NCBI RefSeq assembly: GCF_004011505.1 | Contig: NZ_SAUN01000001.1 | Coordinates: 6,785,501 to 6,849,500, forward strand | DNA from: Nonomuraea polychroma | Lineage (GTDB): Bacteria; Actinomycetota; Actinomycetes; Streptosporangiales; Streptosporangiaceae | DNA: 64,000 nucleotides | Direction of reading: 5' to 3' | Shown: one piece after another, positions 23,811-32,650 of the stretch | Layout: every line of letters begins with the position of its first letter | Position numbering within the stretch: the first letter of the stretch is position 1 | The notes under the pieces: generated by a model | Seen by the model: only the letters and a program-made list of their open reading frames with translations | Databases searched by the model: none | Told to the model about the DNA's origin: nothing | Program-made: the position numbers and the translations under genes

Positions 23811-25360
23811 GCACCGCCCCCTTTCACTTGGGTCTTGGACCGCCGCAACGCGGCCCGGTAGTCCTCCAGTCCTGGAGCGTCGGCGTTCACGGACATGATG
23901 GCCTGCTCCAGCGCCAGGGCCGGTCGCACGATGAAGTCGGTCAGGTATTCGTCCCCGACCAGCCTCAGCGCCTTCGTCCCGATGGCGATCGCCTCCTTGA
24001 CGTCGCCGTCGATCAGGCGGCACTGCGCCTGGTCGAGCCTGATCAGCGTCTGGTCGACGATGTGGTCCTCATATTTGGTCAGGGCCTGGTCGAGAACCAC
24101 CTCCGCCTCGATCGTCTGGCCCAGCTTGGTGAGCACGTCGCCCTGGTAGAAGTAGAGCTGCTTCTCGGTGTAGCCGAACGCCACGTCCTCCTGGTCCTCC
24201 TCGCGCATGTGCGAGAAGGCGTTCCTGGCCCGGGCAAGGGCCCGCTTGGCCTGGTCGACGACCTCTTTCTTGCTGTCCGCCCCCGACATCATGGCCAGCG
24301 CCCTGGCCTCGACGACCGGCGCCATGGCCTGAGCGGGGCACGGCGTCGAGCCGGCCAGGTCGCGGCTCTTCTTTGCCAGGTGCAGCGCCTCGCGGGCGTC
24401 GCCGAAGTAGAGGGGCACGAGCGACTCGCGGGCGCACACCCACGCCCGCAGCGCGCGGTCGCCCGTCTCGTCGGCCGCCGTACGCCCGGTGCGGAAGAAC
24501 GAGCGGGCCAGCCGGTGATCGCCGAGGTTGATCAGAATCATGCCGCTCAGCCCGGACAACTGGGCGGCCATCCTGCACAGGCGCTCGGCCAGGTCCGTCG
24601 GCTGGCGCCGGGCCATGGCCGTGCGCACGGCGCTGAGCTCCAGCAGCACATCGCACAGCAGCCGCAGCGGGGCCGTCGTGGTGTATTGGCGGCCGAAGCT
24701 GTACGTGGCCTCCTCCCACTGGTCCAGCATCGCCGCCGACACGGTGGCCGACACGAGGGTCTCGTCCATCCGGCGCCTGATGCCCTCGCAGGCCCCGAGC
24801 ACCGGGCCGTCGAGCTCCGCGAGGGAGGTGTCCACGTTGAGCAGATTTAATAGGGTGCGGCGGAGGATGTTCTCATCTTCCTGGGCGTCCGGGTCGGGGC
24901 CCATCGGATGGATCACCAGCTCACGCTCCATCGGCAACACCGGGGCGCGCTCCCCCGACTCCCCGCCGCCTGTCAGGGCGGGCATCCGATGGCCGTGGCC
25001 GCAGATGCACGGCCCGTCGTAGCCGAGGGCGGCCGGCTCGACGCGGTAGACGGTGCACAGGTAGTGAAGGTATTCGGGCCCTGGGCGCTTGAGCCCGCTC
25101 TCGTACGCGGACAGAAGCGTCTCGCCGATGCCCGGCACCGGCTTCTTGTCACGCTCGAACAGAGCTCTGACTTGCTCGATGACGTCGGCCAGGGCGATCC
25201 CGTAGGAGAGACGGTGCGCCTTGATGCGCGTCGTGCCGAACTGGGTCGTGCAAGACTCGTGGATCTCATCGGCTATCTGGGCTGACGTGCGGCCGGCGGC
25301 CAGGCCCTTGGCCCGGATCCGCCGCGCGATCTCCGTCTCCCTGTGTTGCCTGCCGGACAT
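23807..25360 (-). CDS. XRE-type regulator with C-terminal TPR-like domain
   Basis: A 517-residue actinobacterial regulator. The N-terminal 95 residues contain an XRE-like HTH with the ligand-region pattern TLLSAYESGLKRPGPEYLHY preceded by SYGIALADVIEQV. The rest is a helical-repeat region, with units such as LGDHRLARSFFRTGRTAADE and LYFYQGDVLTKLGQTIEAEV. The family is abundant in Streptomyces and relatives, mostly unstudied, and is thought to link signal binding to transcription. The ATG at 25360 has GAGGGG about 5 bases upstream. It is coupled to the acetyltransferase and divergent from a small conserved protein. Confidence 0.82.
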   Translation of the reverse strand: MSGRQHRETEIARRIRAKGLAAGRTSAQIADEIHESCTTQFGTTRIKAHRLSYGIALADVIEQVRALFERDKKPVPGIGETLLSAYESGLKRPGPEYLHYLCTVYRVEPAALGYDGPCICGHGHRMPALTGGGESGERAPVLPMERELVIHPMGPDPDAQEDENILRRTLLNLLNVDTSLAELDGPVLGACEGIRRRMDETLVSATVSAAMLDQWEEATYSFGRQYTTTAPLRLLCDVLLELSAVRTAMARRQPTDLAERLCRMAAQLSGLSGMILINLGDHRLARSFFRTGRTAADETGDRALRAWVCARESLVPLYFGDAREALHLAKKSRDLAGSTPCPAQAMAPVVEARALAMMSGADSKKEVVDQAKRALARARNAFSHMREEDQEDVAFGYTEKQLYFYQGDVLTKLGQTIEAEVVLDQALTKYEDHIVDQTLIRLDQAQCRLIDGDVKEAIAIGTKALRLVGDEYLTDFIVRPALALEQAIMSVNADAPGLEDYRAALRRSKTQVKGGGA

Positions 25361-25636
25361 CCCGGCCCCTCTCAACGCATGTCTCGACCGGTCCACAACT
25401 GGTGACTGATGGTAGTCGCCAAGTCGCTGTGCGCCTACCCATGACTATGAAGCAAGGACGTCGCCTTGGAAACGCCCTTCTCAAGATTAGGGTTAAGGAT
25501 CGTCCACCGAAGGGCTGTTTCTTACATCCCACGAGGGATAAGCAACTCCCTGTAGCCGAGAACCACGCGTTGCGTCCGCCGCCGTCATGAGACATCTTTG
25601 GCCCACCAGCAGCAATTCGTAGGGAGGACGAGAACG

Positions 25637-25921
25637 GTGGGGGACGAGGACTTCGATCCGTTGGAGCGTCTCGTGGCCGAGCTCGGCGCGCTCGGGTTGC
25701 TCGCACGAGTGGTCCAGGCGCAGAGCGGCCGCCGGTTCGTACGGGTCATCAATCCGAATGCGACCAGCCTGTCTGAGAACGTCACCTGTCGGCCGACGGC
25801 CGTGTCCGATATCCCGGACTGGTGGTACTGCTGGTCCTGGGGCGAGCGGATGCACACGGCCGACGACCCGGCCGGTGCGGCGACGAAGGTCGCACGCGTA
25901 CTCGCCGCGGTGGGGGAGTGA
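25637..25921 (+). CDS. Small conserved actinobacterial protein
   Basis: A 94-residue protein beginning at GTG after an excellent AGGGAGGACG site (25621-25630). It has an acidic N-terminus, VGDEDFDPLERLVAELGAL, a middle with RRFVRVINPNATSLSENV, and a Trp-rich stretch, IPDWWYCWSWGERMH. It resembles the small unknown proteins often found divergent from XRE regulators in these genomes, but I cannot name a domain. The 276-base gap to the regulator would hold both promoters. Confidence 0.65.
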   Translation: MGDEDFDPLERLVAELGALGLLARVVQAQSGRRFVRVINPNATSLSENVTCRPTAVSDIPDWWYCWSWGERMHTADDPAGAATKVARVLAAVGE

Positions 25922-26360
25922 CGACGCGGTGATCCGGGTGGAGCGCAGCCACCGCGGCTCACCGCACCCACCGCGGCCACACGGAGCCGGCGGGGTGGCC
26001 GGTGCGGAGGGTCCTGGTATTCCGGGGCCCTGGCCACTCCGCCGGTTCCGCAGATCGCGTCACGCTGTCCATGGCGTACGGCTCGCACCCGTACGCACGA
26101 AGCCACCCGCCCGGTCCGCCGGTCGGGTGTTCGGGGGATCCCTCCCGGAACCGGCGCGGGACATGCTTCCGGGTGTGTGTCCTGTTCCGAGCCGTCCGTC
26201 ATCGGAGCGTCTGCTCTCTCCCTCCGCGGCCCAGAGAGCAGGCGACCCCGTCTTCCCCGGCGTGATGTGACGGCGGGCGGTTCGGCCGACGGTATTTTGG
26301 ATCGCGATCGAAACGGTCCAAGCAGTCGGGCCGAACCGCTTCCGGAGAGGGATCCACTCA
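25922..26360. other. Gene-poor interval upstream of mscS
   Basis: No ORF with believable composition or ribosome-binding site was found. The only structure is the long inverted repeat described separately (26277-26339). Confidence 0.5.
26277..26339. repeat. Inverted repeat upstream of mscS
   Basis: GCGGTTCGGCC (26277-26287) and GGCCGAACCGC (26329-26339) pair over 11 bp around 41 bases that include the palindrome GATCGCGATC (26300-26309). It ends 21 bases before the GTG start of mscS, overlapping the likely promoter or leader. Confidence 0.6.
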
Positions 26361-27353
26361 GTGTTACTGCTGGAACCACCGTCGTCACAGCCCGAGTCGA
26401 CGCAATCAGGGCTTCCCAACGCGGAGAAAATGGCCCAGCAGATGGCCACGAGCTGCACAGACGACCCGCTTTGCTCTAGCCTTGCCGGGATGTTCGGGAA
26501 TGCCCCCTGGGCGGGGTTGGTGTCGAGTGCGATCGTGATCGTGCTGATCGTCGTGCTCGCGTTCGTGGTCCGCAAGGTCGCGCATCGGCTGATCGCACGG
26601 GTCGTCAATCGTGCGGCGACCGGAGGCCCGCTCACGAGCAGGTTCCGCAGGGGCGCCGCGACCGACGGCATCGACGCACTGCTCCACGAGCGGCGAAAGC
26701 AACGGGCCGAGACCATGGGGTCGGTGCTCAAGCACGTCGCCTCGATCGTCATCATGGGCACCGCCGTGCTGACCGTGCTCGACCGGCTCACGATCCCGAT
26801 CGCGCCACTGCTGACCAGCGTCGGCATCCTCGGCGTGGCCATCGGCTTCGGCGCCCAGGAGCTCGTCAAAGACTTCATCGCGGGCATGTTCATGTTGCTG
26901 GAGGACCAATACGGCGTCGGCGACGTGATCGACGCGGGCCCCGCCGTGGGCACGGTCGAGGCCGTGACCCTGCGCGTCACCAGGTTGCGCGACGTGGACG
27001 GCCGGGTCTGGTACGTCCGCAACGGCACGATCACCAGGGTCGGCAACGAGTCGCAGGGCTGGTCCCGGGCCTACATGGACGTCCCGGTGGCCTACGACTC
27101 CGACATCGTGGGCGTGAAGGTGCTGCTGGAGCACGTCGCGGAGGAGATCTGGGCCGACCCCGAGCTGCGCGAGGCCAAGATCGTGGAGCCGCCGAAGGTG
27201 TTCGGCGTGGAGCAGCTGTCGGACAGCTCGCTGGTGTTCCGCATCACCGCCAAGACGCTGCCCTCCGCCCAGGCGGAGGTGGCCAGGGAGCTCAGGCTCA
27301 GGGTCAAGGCCGCGCTCGACGCCGCGGGCATCACGATGGTCCCCACCGCATAA
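26361..27353 (+). CDS. MscS-type mechanosensitive ion channel
   Basis: A 330-residue membrane protein that would release solutes on osmotic downshock. Hydrophobic segments include GLVSSAIVIVLIVVLAFVV and VASIVIMGTAVLTVLDRL. The pore helix/beta-domain signature is AIGFGAQELVKDFIAG followed by EDQYGVGDVIDAG. The C-terminal cytoplasmic vestibule includes LRVTRLRDVDGRVWYVRNGT. The GTG start has GGAGAGGG upstream (26343-26350). A truncated haemoglobin gene follows after 4 bases. Confidence 0.93.
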   Translation: MLLLEPPSSQPESTQSGLPNAEKMAQQMATSCTDDPLCSSLAGMFGNAPWAGLVSSAIVIVLIVVLAFVVRKVAHRLIARVVNRAATGGPLTSRFRRGAATDGIDALLHERRKQRAETMGSVLKHVASIVIMGTAVLTVLDRLTIPIAPLLTSVGILGVAIGFGAQELVKDFIAGMFMLLEDQYGVGDVIDAGPAVGTVEAVTLRVTRLRDVDGRVWYVRNGTITRVGNESQGWSRAYMDVPVAYDSDIVGVKVLLEHVAEEIWADPELREAKIVEPPKVFGVEQLSDSSLVFRITAKTLPSAQAEVARELRLRVKAALDAAGITMVPTA

Positions 27354-27357
27354 GCTA

Positions 27358-27744
27358 ATGAGCGTGACTGAGACCTCCTTCTACGACGCCGTCGGGGGCG
27401 AGGAGACCTTCCGGCGCCTCGTGCACCGCTTCTACGAGGGGGTCGCCGAAGACCCGGTGCTGCGGCCGCTCTACCCCGAGCCCGACCTGACGGGCGCGGA
27501 GGAGCGGCTGCGGGGCTTCCTCATCCAATACTGGGGCGGCCCCAAGACCTACAGCGAGCAGCGCGGCCACCCCCGGCTGCGCATGCGGCACATGCCGTTC
27601 GTGATCGGCGAGCCGGAGCGTGAGGCCTGGCTGCGGCACATGCGTGACGCGGTCGACTCGCTCGACCTGCCGGAGGAGCTGGAGACCAAGCTCTGGGACT
27701 ATCTGGTCTACGCGGCCCACAGTCTGGTGAACTCACCCGCATAA
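27358..27744 (+). CDS. glbO: Group II truncated haemoglobin (GlbO type)
   Basis: A 128-residue 2-over-2 globin with TrHbO hallmarks: Tyr in LVHRFYEGVAEDPVLRPLYP, the signature FLIQYWGGPKTYSEQRGHPR, HMPFVIGEPEREAWLRHM with the group-II Trp at G8, and a C-terminal helix WDYLVYAAHSL. It binds haem and O2. In mycobacteria GlbO is linked to respiration and to resistance against oxidative and nitrosative stress. The ATG lies 4 bases after the mscS stop, so co-transcription is likely. Confidence 0.93.
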   Translation: MSVTETSFYDAVGGEETFRRLVHRFYEGVAEDPVLRPLYPEPDLTGAEERLRGFLIQYWGGPKTYSEQRGHPRLRMRHMPFVIGEPEREAWLRHMRDAVDSLDLPEELETKLWDYLVYAAHSLVNSPA

Positions 27745-27762
27745 CGGGGCATGAGACGCCAC

Positions 27763-29265
27763 ATGGATATCCCCTGGTGGCGTGATGCCGTCGTCTACGA
27801 GATCTATGTACGCAGCTTCGCCGACGCCTCAGGAGACGGCGTCGGCGACCTGGCCGGGGTGCGGCAACACCTTCCGTATCTGCGACGGCTGGGGGTCGAC
27901 GCCATCTGGCTGACACCGTTCTACCCCTCCCCCATGGCCGACGGGGGCTATGACGTGGCGGACTACCGCGGCGTCGATCCGCTGTTCGGCTCGCTCGCCG
28001 ACTTCGACGCGCTGGTGGCCGACGCGCATGAGCTCGGGCTGCGGGTGCTCGTCGACATCGTGCCCAACCACAGCTCCTCCGAGCATCCCTGGTTCCAGGC
28101 GGCGCTGCGGGGCGAGGGCCGCGACCGGTACATCTTCCGCGACACGATCAACAACTGGCAGTCCACCTTCAGCGGTCCCGCCTGGACGCAGGTGGCGGAC
28201 GGCCAGTACTACCTGCATCTGTTCGCTCCCGGACAGCCCGACTTCAACTGGCGCAATCCTGAAGTGCACCAGGAGTTCCTCGACATCCTGCGGTTCTGGC
28301 TGGACCGGGGTGTGGACGGGTTCCGCATCGACGTGGCCATGGGCCTGTACAAGGCGGAAGGCCTGCCTGACGTGGGCGACCAGTCGTTCAAGGCGGTCTC
28401 CCCGGTGTGGGGGCAGCCCGAGGTGCACAACGTCTACCGTGACTGGCGGCGGCTGCTCGACAGCTATCCGGGCGAGCGCATGGCCGTGGGCGAGGTGTGG
28501 ACCGACAGCCCCGACGACCTCGCGCTCTACGTACGTCCCGACGAACTGCAGCAGAGCTTCAACTTCGCCTGGCTGCAGGCGCCGTGGTCGCCGACGGCGT
28601 TCAAGAAGGTCATCGACGACACGCTGGGCACGGTGCCGTTCGCGACGTGGGTGCTGTCCAACCACGACGTCGTACGCCACCGCACCCGCTACGAGACGGC
28701 CGACCCCGGCACCGGCCTGGCGCGGGCCAGGGCGGCGCTGCTCACCATGCTGGCCCTGCCGGGCTCCGCCTACCTCTACCAGGGCGAGGAACTGGGCCTG
28801 CCCGAGGTCACCGACCTGCCGGCGGAGGCCAGGCAGGATCCGGTGTTCTTCCAGTCGGAGGGCAAGCTCCCGGGGCGGGACGGGTGCCGGGTGCCGATCC
28901 CGTGGACGGTGGACACGCCCTCGTACGGATTCGCACCGGGCGGGGTGGAGCCGTGGTTGCCGCAGCCGGCGACGTTCGCGGAGCTGAGCGTCGAGAAGCA
29001 GGAGGGCGACGCCGACTCGACGCTGGAGTTCTACCGGCGGGCACTGGCCTGCCGCCGGGAGGTGGTGAGGGAAATTCCTTATACCTTGGAGTGGCAGGAC
29101 TCCCCCGAGGGTGCGCTTTTCTTTACCCGCGGCCGGTTGATCTGCGCGATCAATTGCGGCACCCTGCCGGTACGCCTTCCCGAGCACGACACCGTGCTGC
29201 TGGCGAGCGGGCCGCTCAAGCGGGACCTGCTGCCGCCCGACACGGCCGTGTGGTTGTCGTCATAA
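27763..29265 (+). CDS. GH13 alpha-glucosidase (oligo-1,6-glucosidase-like)
   Basis: A 500-residue cytoplasmic GH13 enzyme acting on short alpha-glucans or sucrose/trehalose-type sugars. The opening, PWWRDAVVYEIYVRSFADAS, is standard for the family. Catalytic motifs are DGFRIDVAMG (Asp nucleophile), MAVGEVWTD (acid/base Glu) and LSNHDVVRH (transition-state Asp). VDIVPNHSSSEHPWF is the first conserved region. The C-terminal beta domain is short. ATG codons at 27751 and 27763 are both possible. It follows the globin gene by less than 20 bases, an uninformative pairing. Confidence 0.92.
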   Translation: MDIPWWRDAVVYEIYVRSFADASGDGVGDLAGVRQHLPYLRRLGVDAIWLTPFYPSPMADGGYDVADYRGVDPLFGSLADFDALVADAHELGLRVLVDIVPNHSSSEHPWFQAALRGEGRDRYIFRDTINNWQSTFSGPAWTQVADGQYYLHLFAPGQPDFNWRNPEVHQEFLDILRFWLDRGVDGFRIDVAMGLYKAEGLPDVGDQSFKAVSPVWGQPEVHNVYRDWRRLLDSYPGERMAVGEVWTDSPDDLALYVRPDELQQSFNFAWLQAPWSPTAFKKVIDDTLGTVPFATWVLSNHDVVRHRTRYETADPGTGLARARAALLTMLALPGSAYLYQGEELGLPEVTDLPAEARQDPVFFQSEGKLPGRDGCRVPIPWTVDTPSYGFAPGGVEPWLPQPATFAELSVEKQEGDADSTLEFYRRALACRREVVREIPYTLEWQDSPEGALFFTRGRLICAINCGTLPVRLPEHDTVLLASGPLKRDLLPPDTAVWLSS

Positions 29266-30422
29266 ACCCTTGGGGCGCTCGCCGCGGACGGGCACGACGG
29301 GCACGGACAGCAGCGTGCACGCCAGCCCCGCCGCGAAGCCCGCCCAGAACCCCACACTTTCCATCAACACCCCGGCCAGCGGAGTGGCGACCAGGGAGAC
29401 GGAGTTCTGAATGGTGTTGTGGGTGCCGAGCACCCTGCCCGCCCATGCGGGGCCGGCGAGCTCGCCTGCCGCCAGGTAGGCGAGCCCGTTGCCGGCCACG
29501 GTCATCAACGCGGCCAGCGCGAGCATCGCGGGCCCGAGCCAGGTGCGCGTGAGCGTGCCGCCGGCCAGCAGCGCCAGCACGCCGACGTTGGCGAGAGTGA
29601 TCAACAGCAGAGGCCGCATGCGCAGCCCGGTCCGGTCGGACCAGCGCCCCACCGCGACGCGGAGGGCGGCCCCGCCGATCGCGGCCACGCCGAACAGCTG
29701 CCCGGCCGCCACACCGTCCCAGCCGTAGAGCTCGACCAGGCAGCTCACGCCGTACGTGCTGACCACGATCTGCGGCACCACGTGCAGCGCGCTGGTGGCG
29801 TGCACCCGCCACAACGCCGGTTGCCGGTACGGCGAGCCCGCCGGCGCCGTGCCGCGGCCGGCGAGCTCGTGCGGCGGCTCGGCCAGGAAGATCGCGGCCA
29901 GCACGGCGGCGAGCAGGCTCGTGCCCGCGCAGACCAGGAGCACGCCGGGCAGGCCGTACGCCCGGGCGACGGGCGGTAGCGTGAACGCGCCGACGGCCAT
30001 GCCGAGAGTGAAGGAGACCTGGCGCAGGCCCATGGCGACGCCGCGCTCGGGAGGCTGGAACCAGCGCAGCACGATCCGGCCGCCGCCGACCATCGCGGCC
30101 GACCCCGCCGCGCCCGCCAGGGCGAGGAGCACGACGACCGCCCACGCCCGGTCGACGAACGCGACGGCGGCGAACAACACGGCGGCCAGCCCCACGCCGA
30201 TACCCAGGATCAGCCGCTCACCGTGCCGGTCGGCGAGCGCTCCCCAGGCGACGAGGGCGAACAGAATGCCAAAGGCCGGGGCGTTCGCCATGATTCCCGC
30301 CACCGGCAGCGACACACCGAAATGTCGCACGATTTCCGGCATGACCAGGGGCAGCGCGAACAACCCCAGGTGACACTGGCATGGGCGTTGACGCCCAGCG
30401 CCAGCATCCACCAGCGCCTCAT
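29260..30422 (-). pseudogene. MFS transporter gene with a frameshift near its 5' end
   Basis: The body encodes a 12-helix major facilitator, from LFALPLVMPEIVRHFGVSLP through a normal last helix to the stop. The correct N-terminus, MRRWWMLALGVNAHASVT, lies in another frame, and its ATG overlaps the thioesterase stop as ATGA. One base appears missing near 30369: GTC-AC-CTG would give SVTLGLFALPL if a base were restored. The frame actually in line with the body starts at 30453 with an unlikely Cys/Gln-rich leader. This is either a real inactivating mutation or a sequencing error. The 3' end overlaps the GH13 stop by 6 bases. Confidence 0.75.
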
Positions 30423-30838
30423 ACGGAGAAACGTTTGAGGTAGGCCAGCTCACTCTCGCTGAGCCTGCGCGGGGCAGCCCGCTCGACGTCGTAGGCGGCG
30501 ATGACCGACATGGCGGTGACGTAGACCTGGTCGTCGTCGCGGATCTCGTAGCGCAGGGTGAACCGGACCGGCCTGATCTCCTCCACCCAGGTCTCCACCC
30601 GCACGGGGTCGGGGCGGAAACCGAGCGGGCGACGGTAGTCGATCTCGTGTCGGGTCACGACCAGGCCCTTGAACGGCTCCTCGCCCGCGTTGTGGAGGTC
30701 GATGGCGAACATGCCGAAGCGGGCATCCTCCAGGTAATCGAGGAAGCGGACGTTGTTCACATGGCCTTGGGAGTCGATGTCGGCGAATCTCACCGTGCGG
30801 GGATAGATGTGCCGCTGGACCGAGGTACGTTCAACCAC
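30419..30838 (-). CDS. Acyl-CoA thioesterase (single hotdog, 4HBT)
   Basis: A 139-residue hotdog thioesterase. The 4HBT signature, RFADIDSQGHVNNVRFLDYL, carries the catalytic Asp and the HVNN motif. LVVTRHEIDYRRPL is the second conserved strand. GTGs at 30838 and 30847 are alternative starts. The stop overlaps the ATG of the following MFS gene. It lies downstream of a TetR regulator on the same strand and so is probably part of a TetR-controlled acyl-CoA or efflux unit. Confidence 0.88.
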   Translation of the reverse strand: MVERTSVQRHIYPRTVRFADIDSQGHVNNVRFLDYLEDARFGMFAIDLHNAGEEPFKGLVVTRHEIDYRRPLGFRPDPVRVETWVEEIRPVRFTLRYEIRDDDQVYVTAMSVIAAYDVERAAPRRLSESELAYLKRFSV

Positions 30839-30980
30839 GTCCGCCACCGTACCGGGACCACCCCCATGACCCCGCCCCGCCCCGCCCCATCCCGTCCGGC
30901 CTGCACTCCTCAGCACCCCGGCCCTGGGCTGCTCGAGCTTCCGCGACCGCGGTGCTCACGCCGCCGGGTCGCGCCGACGC

Positions 30981-31592
30981 TCAGCCGTCGTCCAGGACCT
31001 TGAGCGGGTCGAGGCGGCGGATCAGGGTCATCGCGGCCTCGATGACCTCCCGCGCCTCCTCTTCGGTGTCCGAGGTGGCGACCTCGCGGGCGGCCTCCCC
31101 GATGATGCTGGTCAGCACGGCCACGGTGAACCTGTCGAGCGGATCCCCACCGGCGCCCAGCAACACGGCGTTCTGGCGTACCCACTCCCGGCCCCTGGTC
31201 CGCCGGATCAGCTCGAACCCGGGCGGCCCGTCGCCGTCGATGAACAACCTGACCAGGTCCCGTCGCTCCCATGCCCCGTCGAGGTAGGCCCGGGCCCCCG
31301 CGATCAGCAGCTCGACCGGATCCTCCACCCCGGCCTTCTTGGCGGCGGCCACGCTGGCCGACGACTCCTGCTCGTGCGCCGCCTGGTGGTCCTCGAAGAG
31401 CGCGAGGAACAGCTCCGTCTTGCCACCGAAGTGGTGGTAGAGGCTGCCGACGCTGGACCCGGCGCGAGCGACCACCTCGGAGACGCTGGAGTCGGCGAAT
31501 CCGTGCTCGCTGAAGACCTCGCGTGCCGCCTGCAGCATGCTCTTGCGGGTCTGCGCCGTACGGCTCCACTCCCACGAGGACTTACGTGTCAT
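30981..31592 (-). CDS. TetR family regulator
   Basis: A 203-residue repressor. The HTH reads RKSMLQAAREVFSEHGFADS then VSEVVARAGSSVGSLYHHFG at about residues 16-62. The ligand domain follows with the motif VRLFIDGDGPPGFELIRRTR. The ATG at 31592 is favoured over an upstream in-frame start because a perfect palindrome lies 21-34 bases before it. A related palindrome lies before the VOC gene at 33.2 kb, so this protein may regulate both sites. Confidence 0.9.
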   Translation of the reverse strand: MTRKSSWEWSRTAQTRKSMLQAAREVFSEHGFADSSVSEVVARAGSSVGSLYHHFGGKTELFLALFEDHQAAHEQESSASVAAAKKAGVEDPVELLIAGARAYLDGAWERRDLVRLFIDGDGPPGFELIRRTRGREWVRQNAVLLGAGGDPLDRFTVAVLTSIIGEAAREVATSDTEEEAREVIEAAMTLIRRLDPLKVLDDG

Positions 31593-31612
31593 GCGCGAAT
31601 CGTACCGCCGCC

Positions 31613-31626
31613 GGATTCTAGAATCC
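31613..31626. promoter_or_regulatory. Palindromic operator upstream of TetR gene
   Basis: GGATTCTAGAATCC is a perfect 14-bp palindrome centred 27 bases upstream of the TetR ATG. Its core ATTCTAGAAT shares ATTCTA/TAGAAT half-sites with the palindrome at 33191-33207. Confidence 0.7.
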
Positions 31627-31782
31627 CGATCTACGCATAACGCCACGCGATGCTGCGAATCGCGTGACGTTTCCCAGCGCAATGGATGCCGACAAGAGGA
31701 GCATGGACCGACAGGGGCGGCAAACCCTTAGAGATCATCATGGACGGGCACCAGGCCTGTCAGCACGAGCGGAAGGACGACA

Positions 31783-32184
31783 TTGAGCACCCTCTTCGAC
31801 AAAGTCGCCTGGATCCACCTGGAGGACGGGAAGATCCTCAGCACCCGGTCGCGCGGCAAGGAGGTGTACTACCTGCCCGGCGGCAAACGGGAACCGGGCG
31901 AGACCGACCTCGACACGCTGGTCAGGGAGATCGACGAGGAACTCGCCGTCGCCATCGCCCCGGCCAGCGCGGCGCATTTCGGTACGTTCGAGGCACAAGC
32001 GGACGGCCACGCTGACGGGGTCATCGTGCGGATGATCTGCTACACCGCCCGGCACCAGGGCACTCCGACGCCGAGCAGCGAGATCGACGAGGTGGTCTGG
32101 CTCACGTACGCCGACCGGGACCGCGTGGCCCCGGTCGATCAGATCGTTTTCGACCAGCTCCACCGGAGCGGCCGGCTCCTCTAG
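31783..32184 (+). CDS. Nudix hydrolase (TTG start)
   Basis: A 133-residue Nudix protein. The Nudix box is GGKREPGETDLDTLVREIDE then ELAV, at about residues 33-55. The start codon is TTG: GGAAGGACG (31771-31779) sits at ideal distance, and no ATG or GTG is available before the conserved first strand FDKVAWIHLEDGKIL. Substrate unknown; compact 8-oxo-dGTP- or ADP-ribose-type hydrolases share this size. It is transcribed toward the DUF4242 gene. Confidence 0.88.
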   Translation: MSTLFDKVAWIHLEDGKILSTRSRGKEVYYLPGGKREPGETDLDTLVREIDEELAVAIAPASAAHFGTFEAQADGHADGVIVRMICYTARHQGTPTPSSEIDEVVWLTYADRDRVAPVDQIVFDQLHRSGRLL

Positions 32185-32187
32185 CTG

Positions 32188-32439
32188 CTATTCGATCTCG
32201 ACGGGAACCTCGTAGATCTCCGTCGTCGGGTGCCCGGCCTGCTCGTGCACCCGCAGGACCGCCTCCTTGGACGGCCCGGTCGACAGACAGAACACCTTGC
32301 CCGACTCCGGATCGAGCCACGCGTGCTCGAAGTGCACGCCTTCGGATTCCTCGATCGCCAGGTCACGCTGGTGCTCCTCGCGCAGCTGCTCCATCGTCGC
32401 GCCGGCGAATCCGCTGTGCACATCCATGAACTTCGCCAT
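32188..32439 (-). CDS. DUF4242 protein (SCO4226-like nickel-binding family)
   Basis: An 83-residue ferredoxin-like alpha/beta protein. It opens MAKFMDVHSGFAGATMEQL and ends HPTTEIYEVPVEIE. The family representative SCO4226 of Streptomyces coelicolor binds nickel. The His residues here (VHSGF, GVHFEHAW, VHEQAGH) are consistent with metal binding, but the site is not proven from sequence. It faces the Nudix gene tail to tail with a 3-base gap. Confidence 0.8.
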   Translation of the reverse strand: MAKFMDVHSGFAGATMEQLREEHQRDLAIEESEGVHFEHAWLDPESGKVFCLSTGPSKEAVLRVHEQAGHPTTEIYEVPVEIE

Positions 32440-32650
32440 CGTGCATCCCTCCCTCTTGCGTGACCTTTCCCGGAAAGGGGGTCCAAATCGTCTCCATCGC
32501 CAGAGAAGCTCTCGTTCATCCGCCGACGCGCTTGTCGGCGCTTTCCCTGACGTGTTGACTGCGCCGACCCGCACGGCCCAGACGCTTGGAGAACCGTTCG
32601 GGTGGATGTCAGCGGGGCGCTTGCACGAACGGCGGATGGCCGCCGGGCCC

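Noticed and set aside
31686..32015. Alternative frame before the Nudix gene
   Set aside because: It overlaps the Nudix coding region out of frame; the TTG at 31783 with GGAAGGACG explains the gene better.
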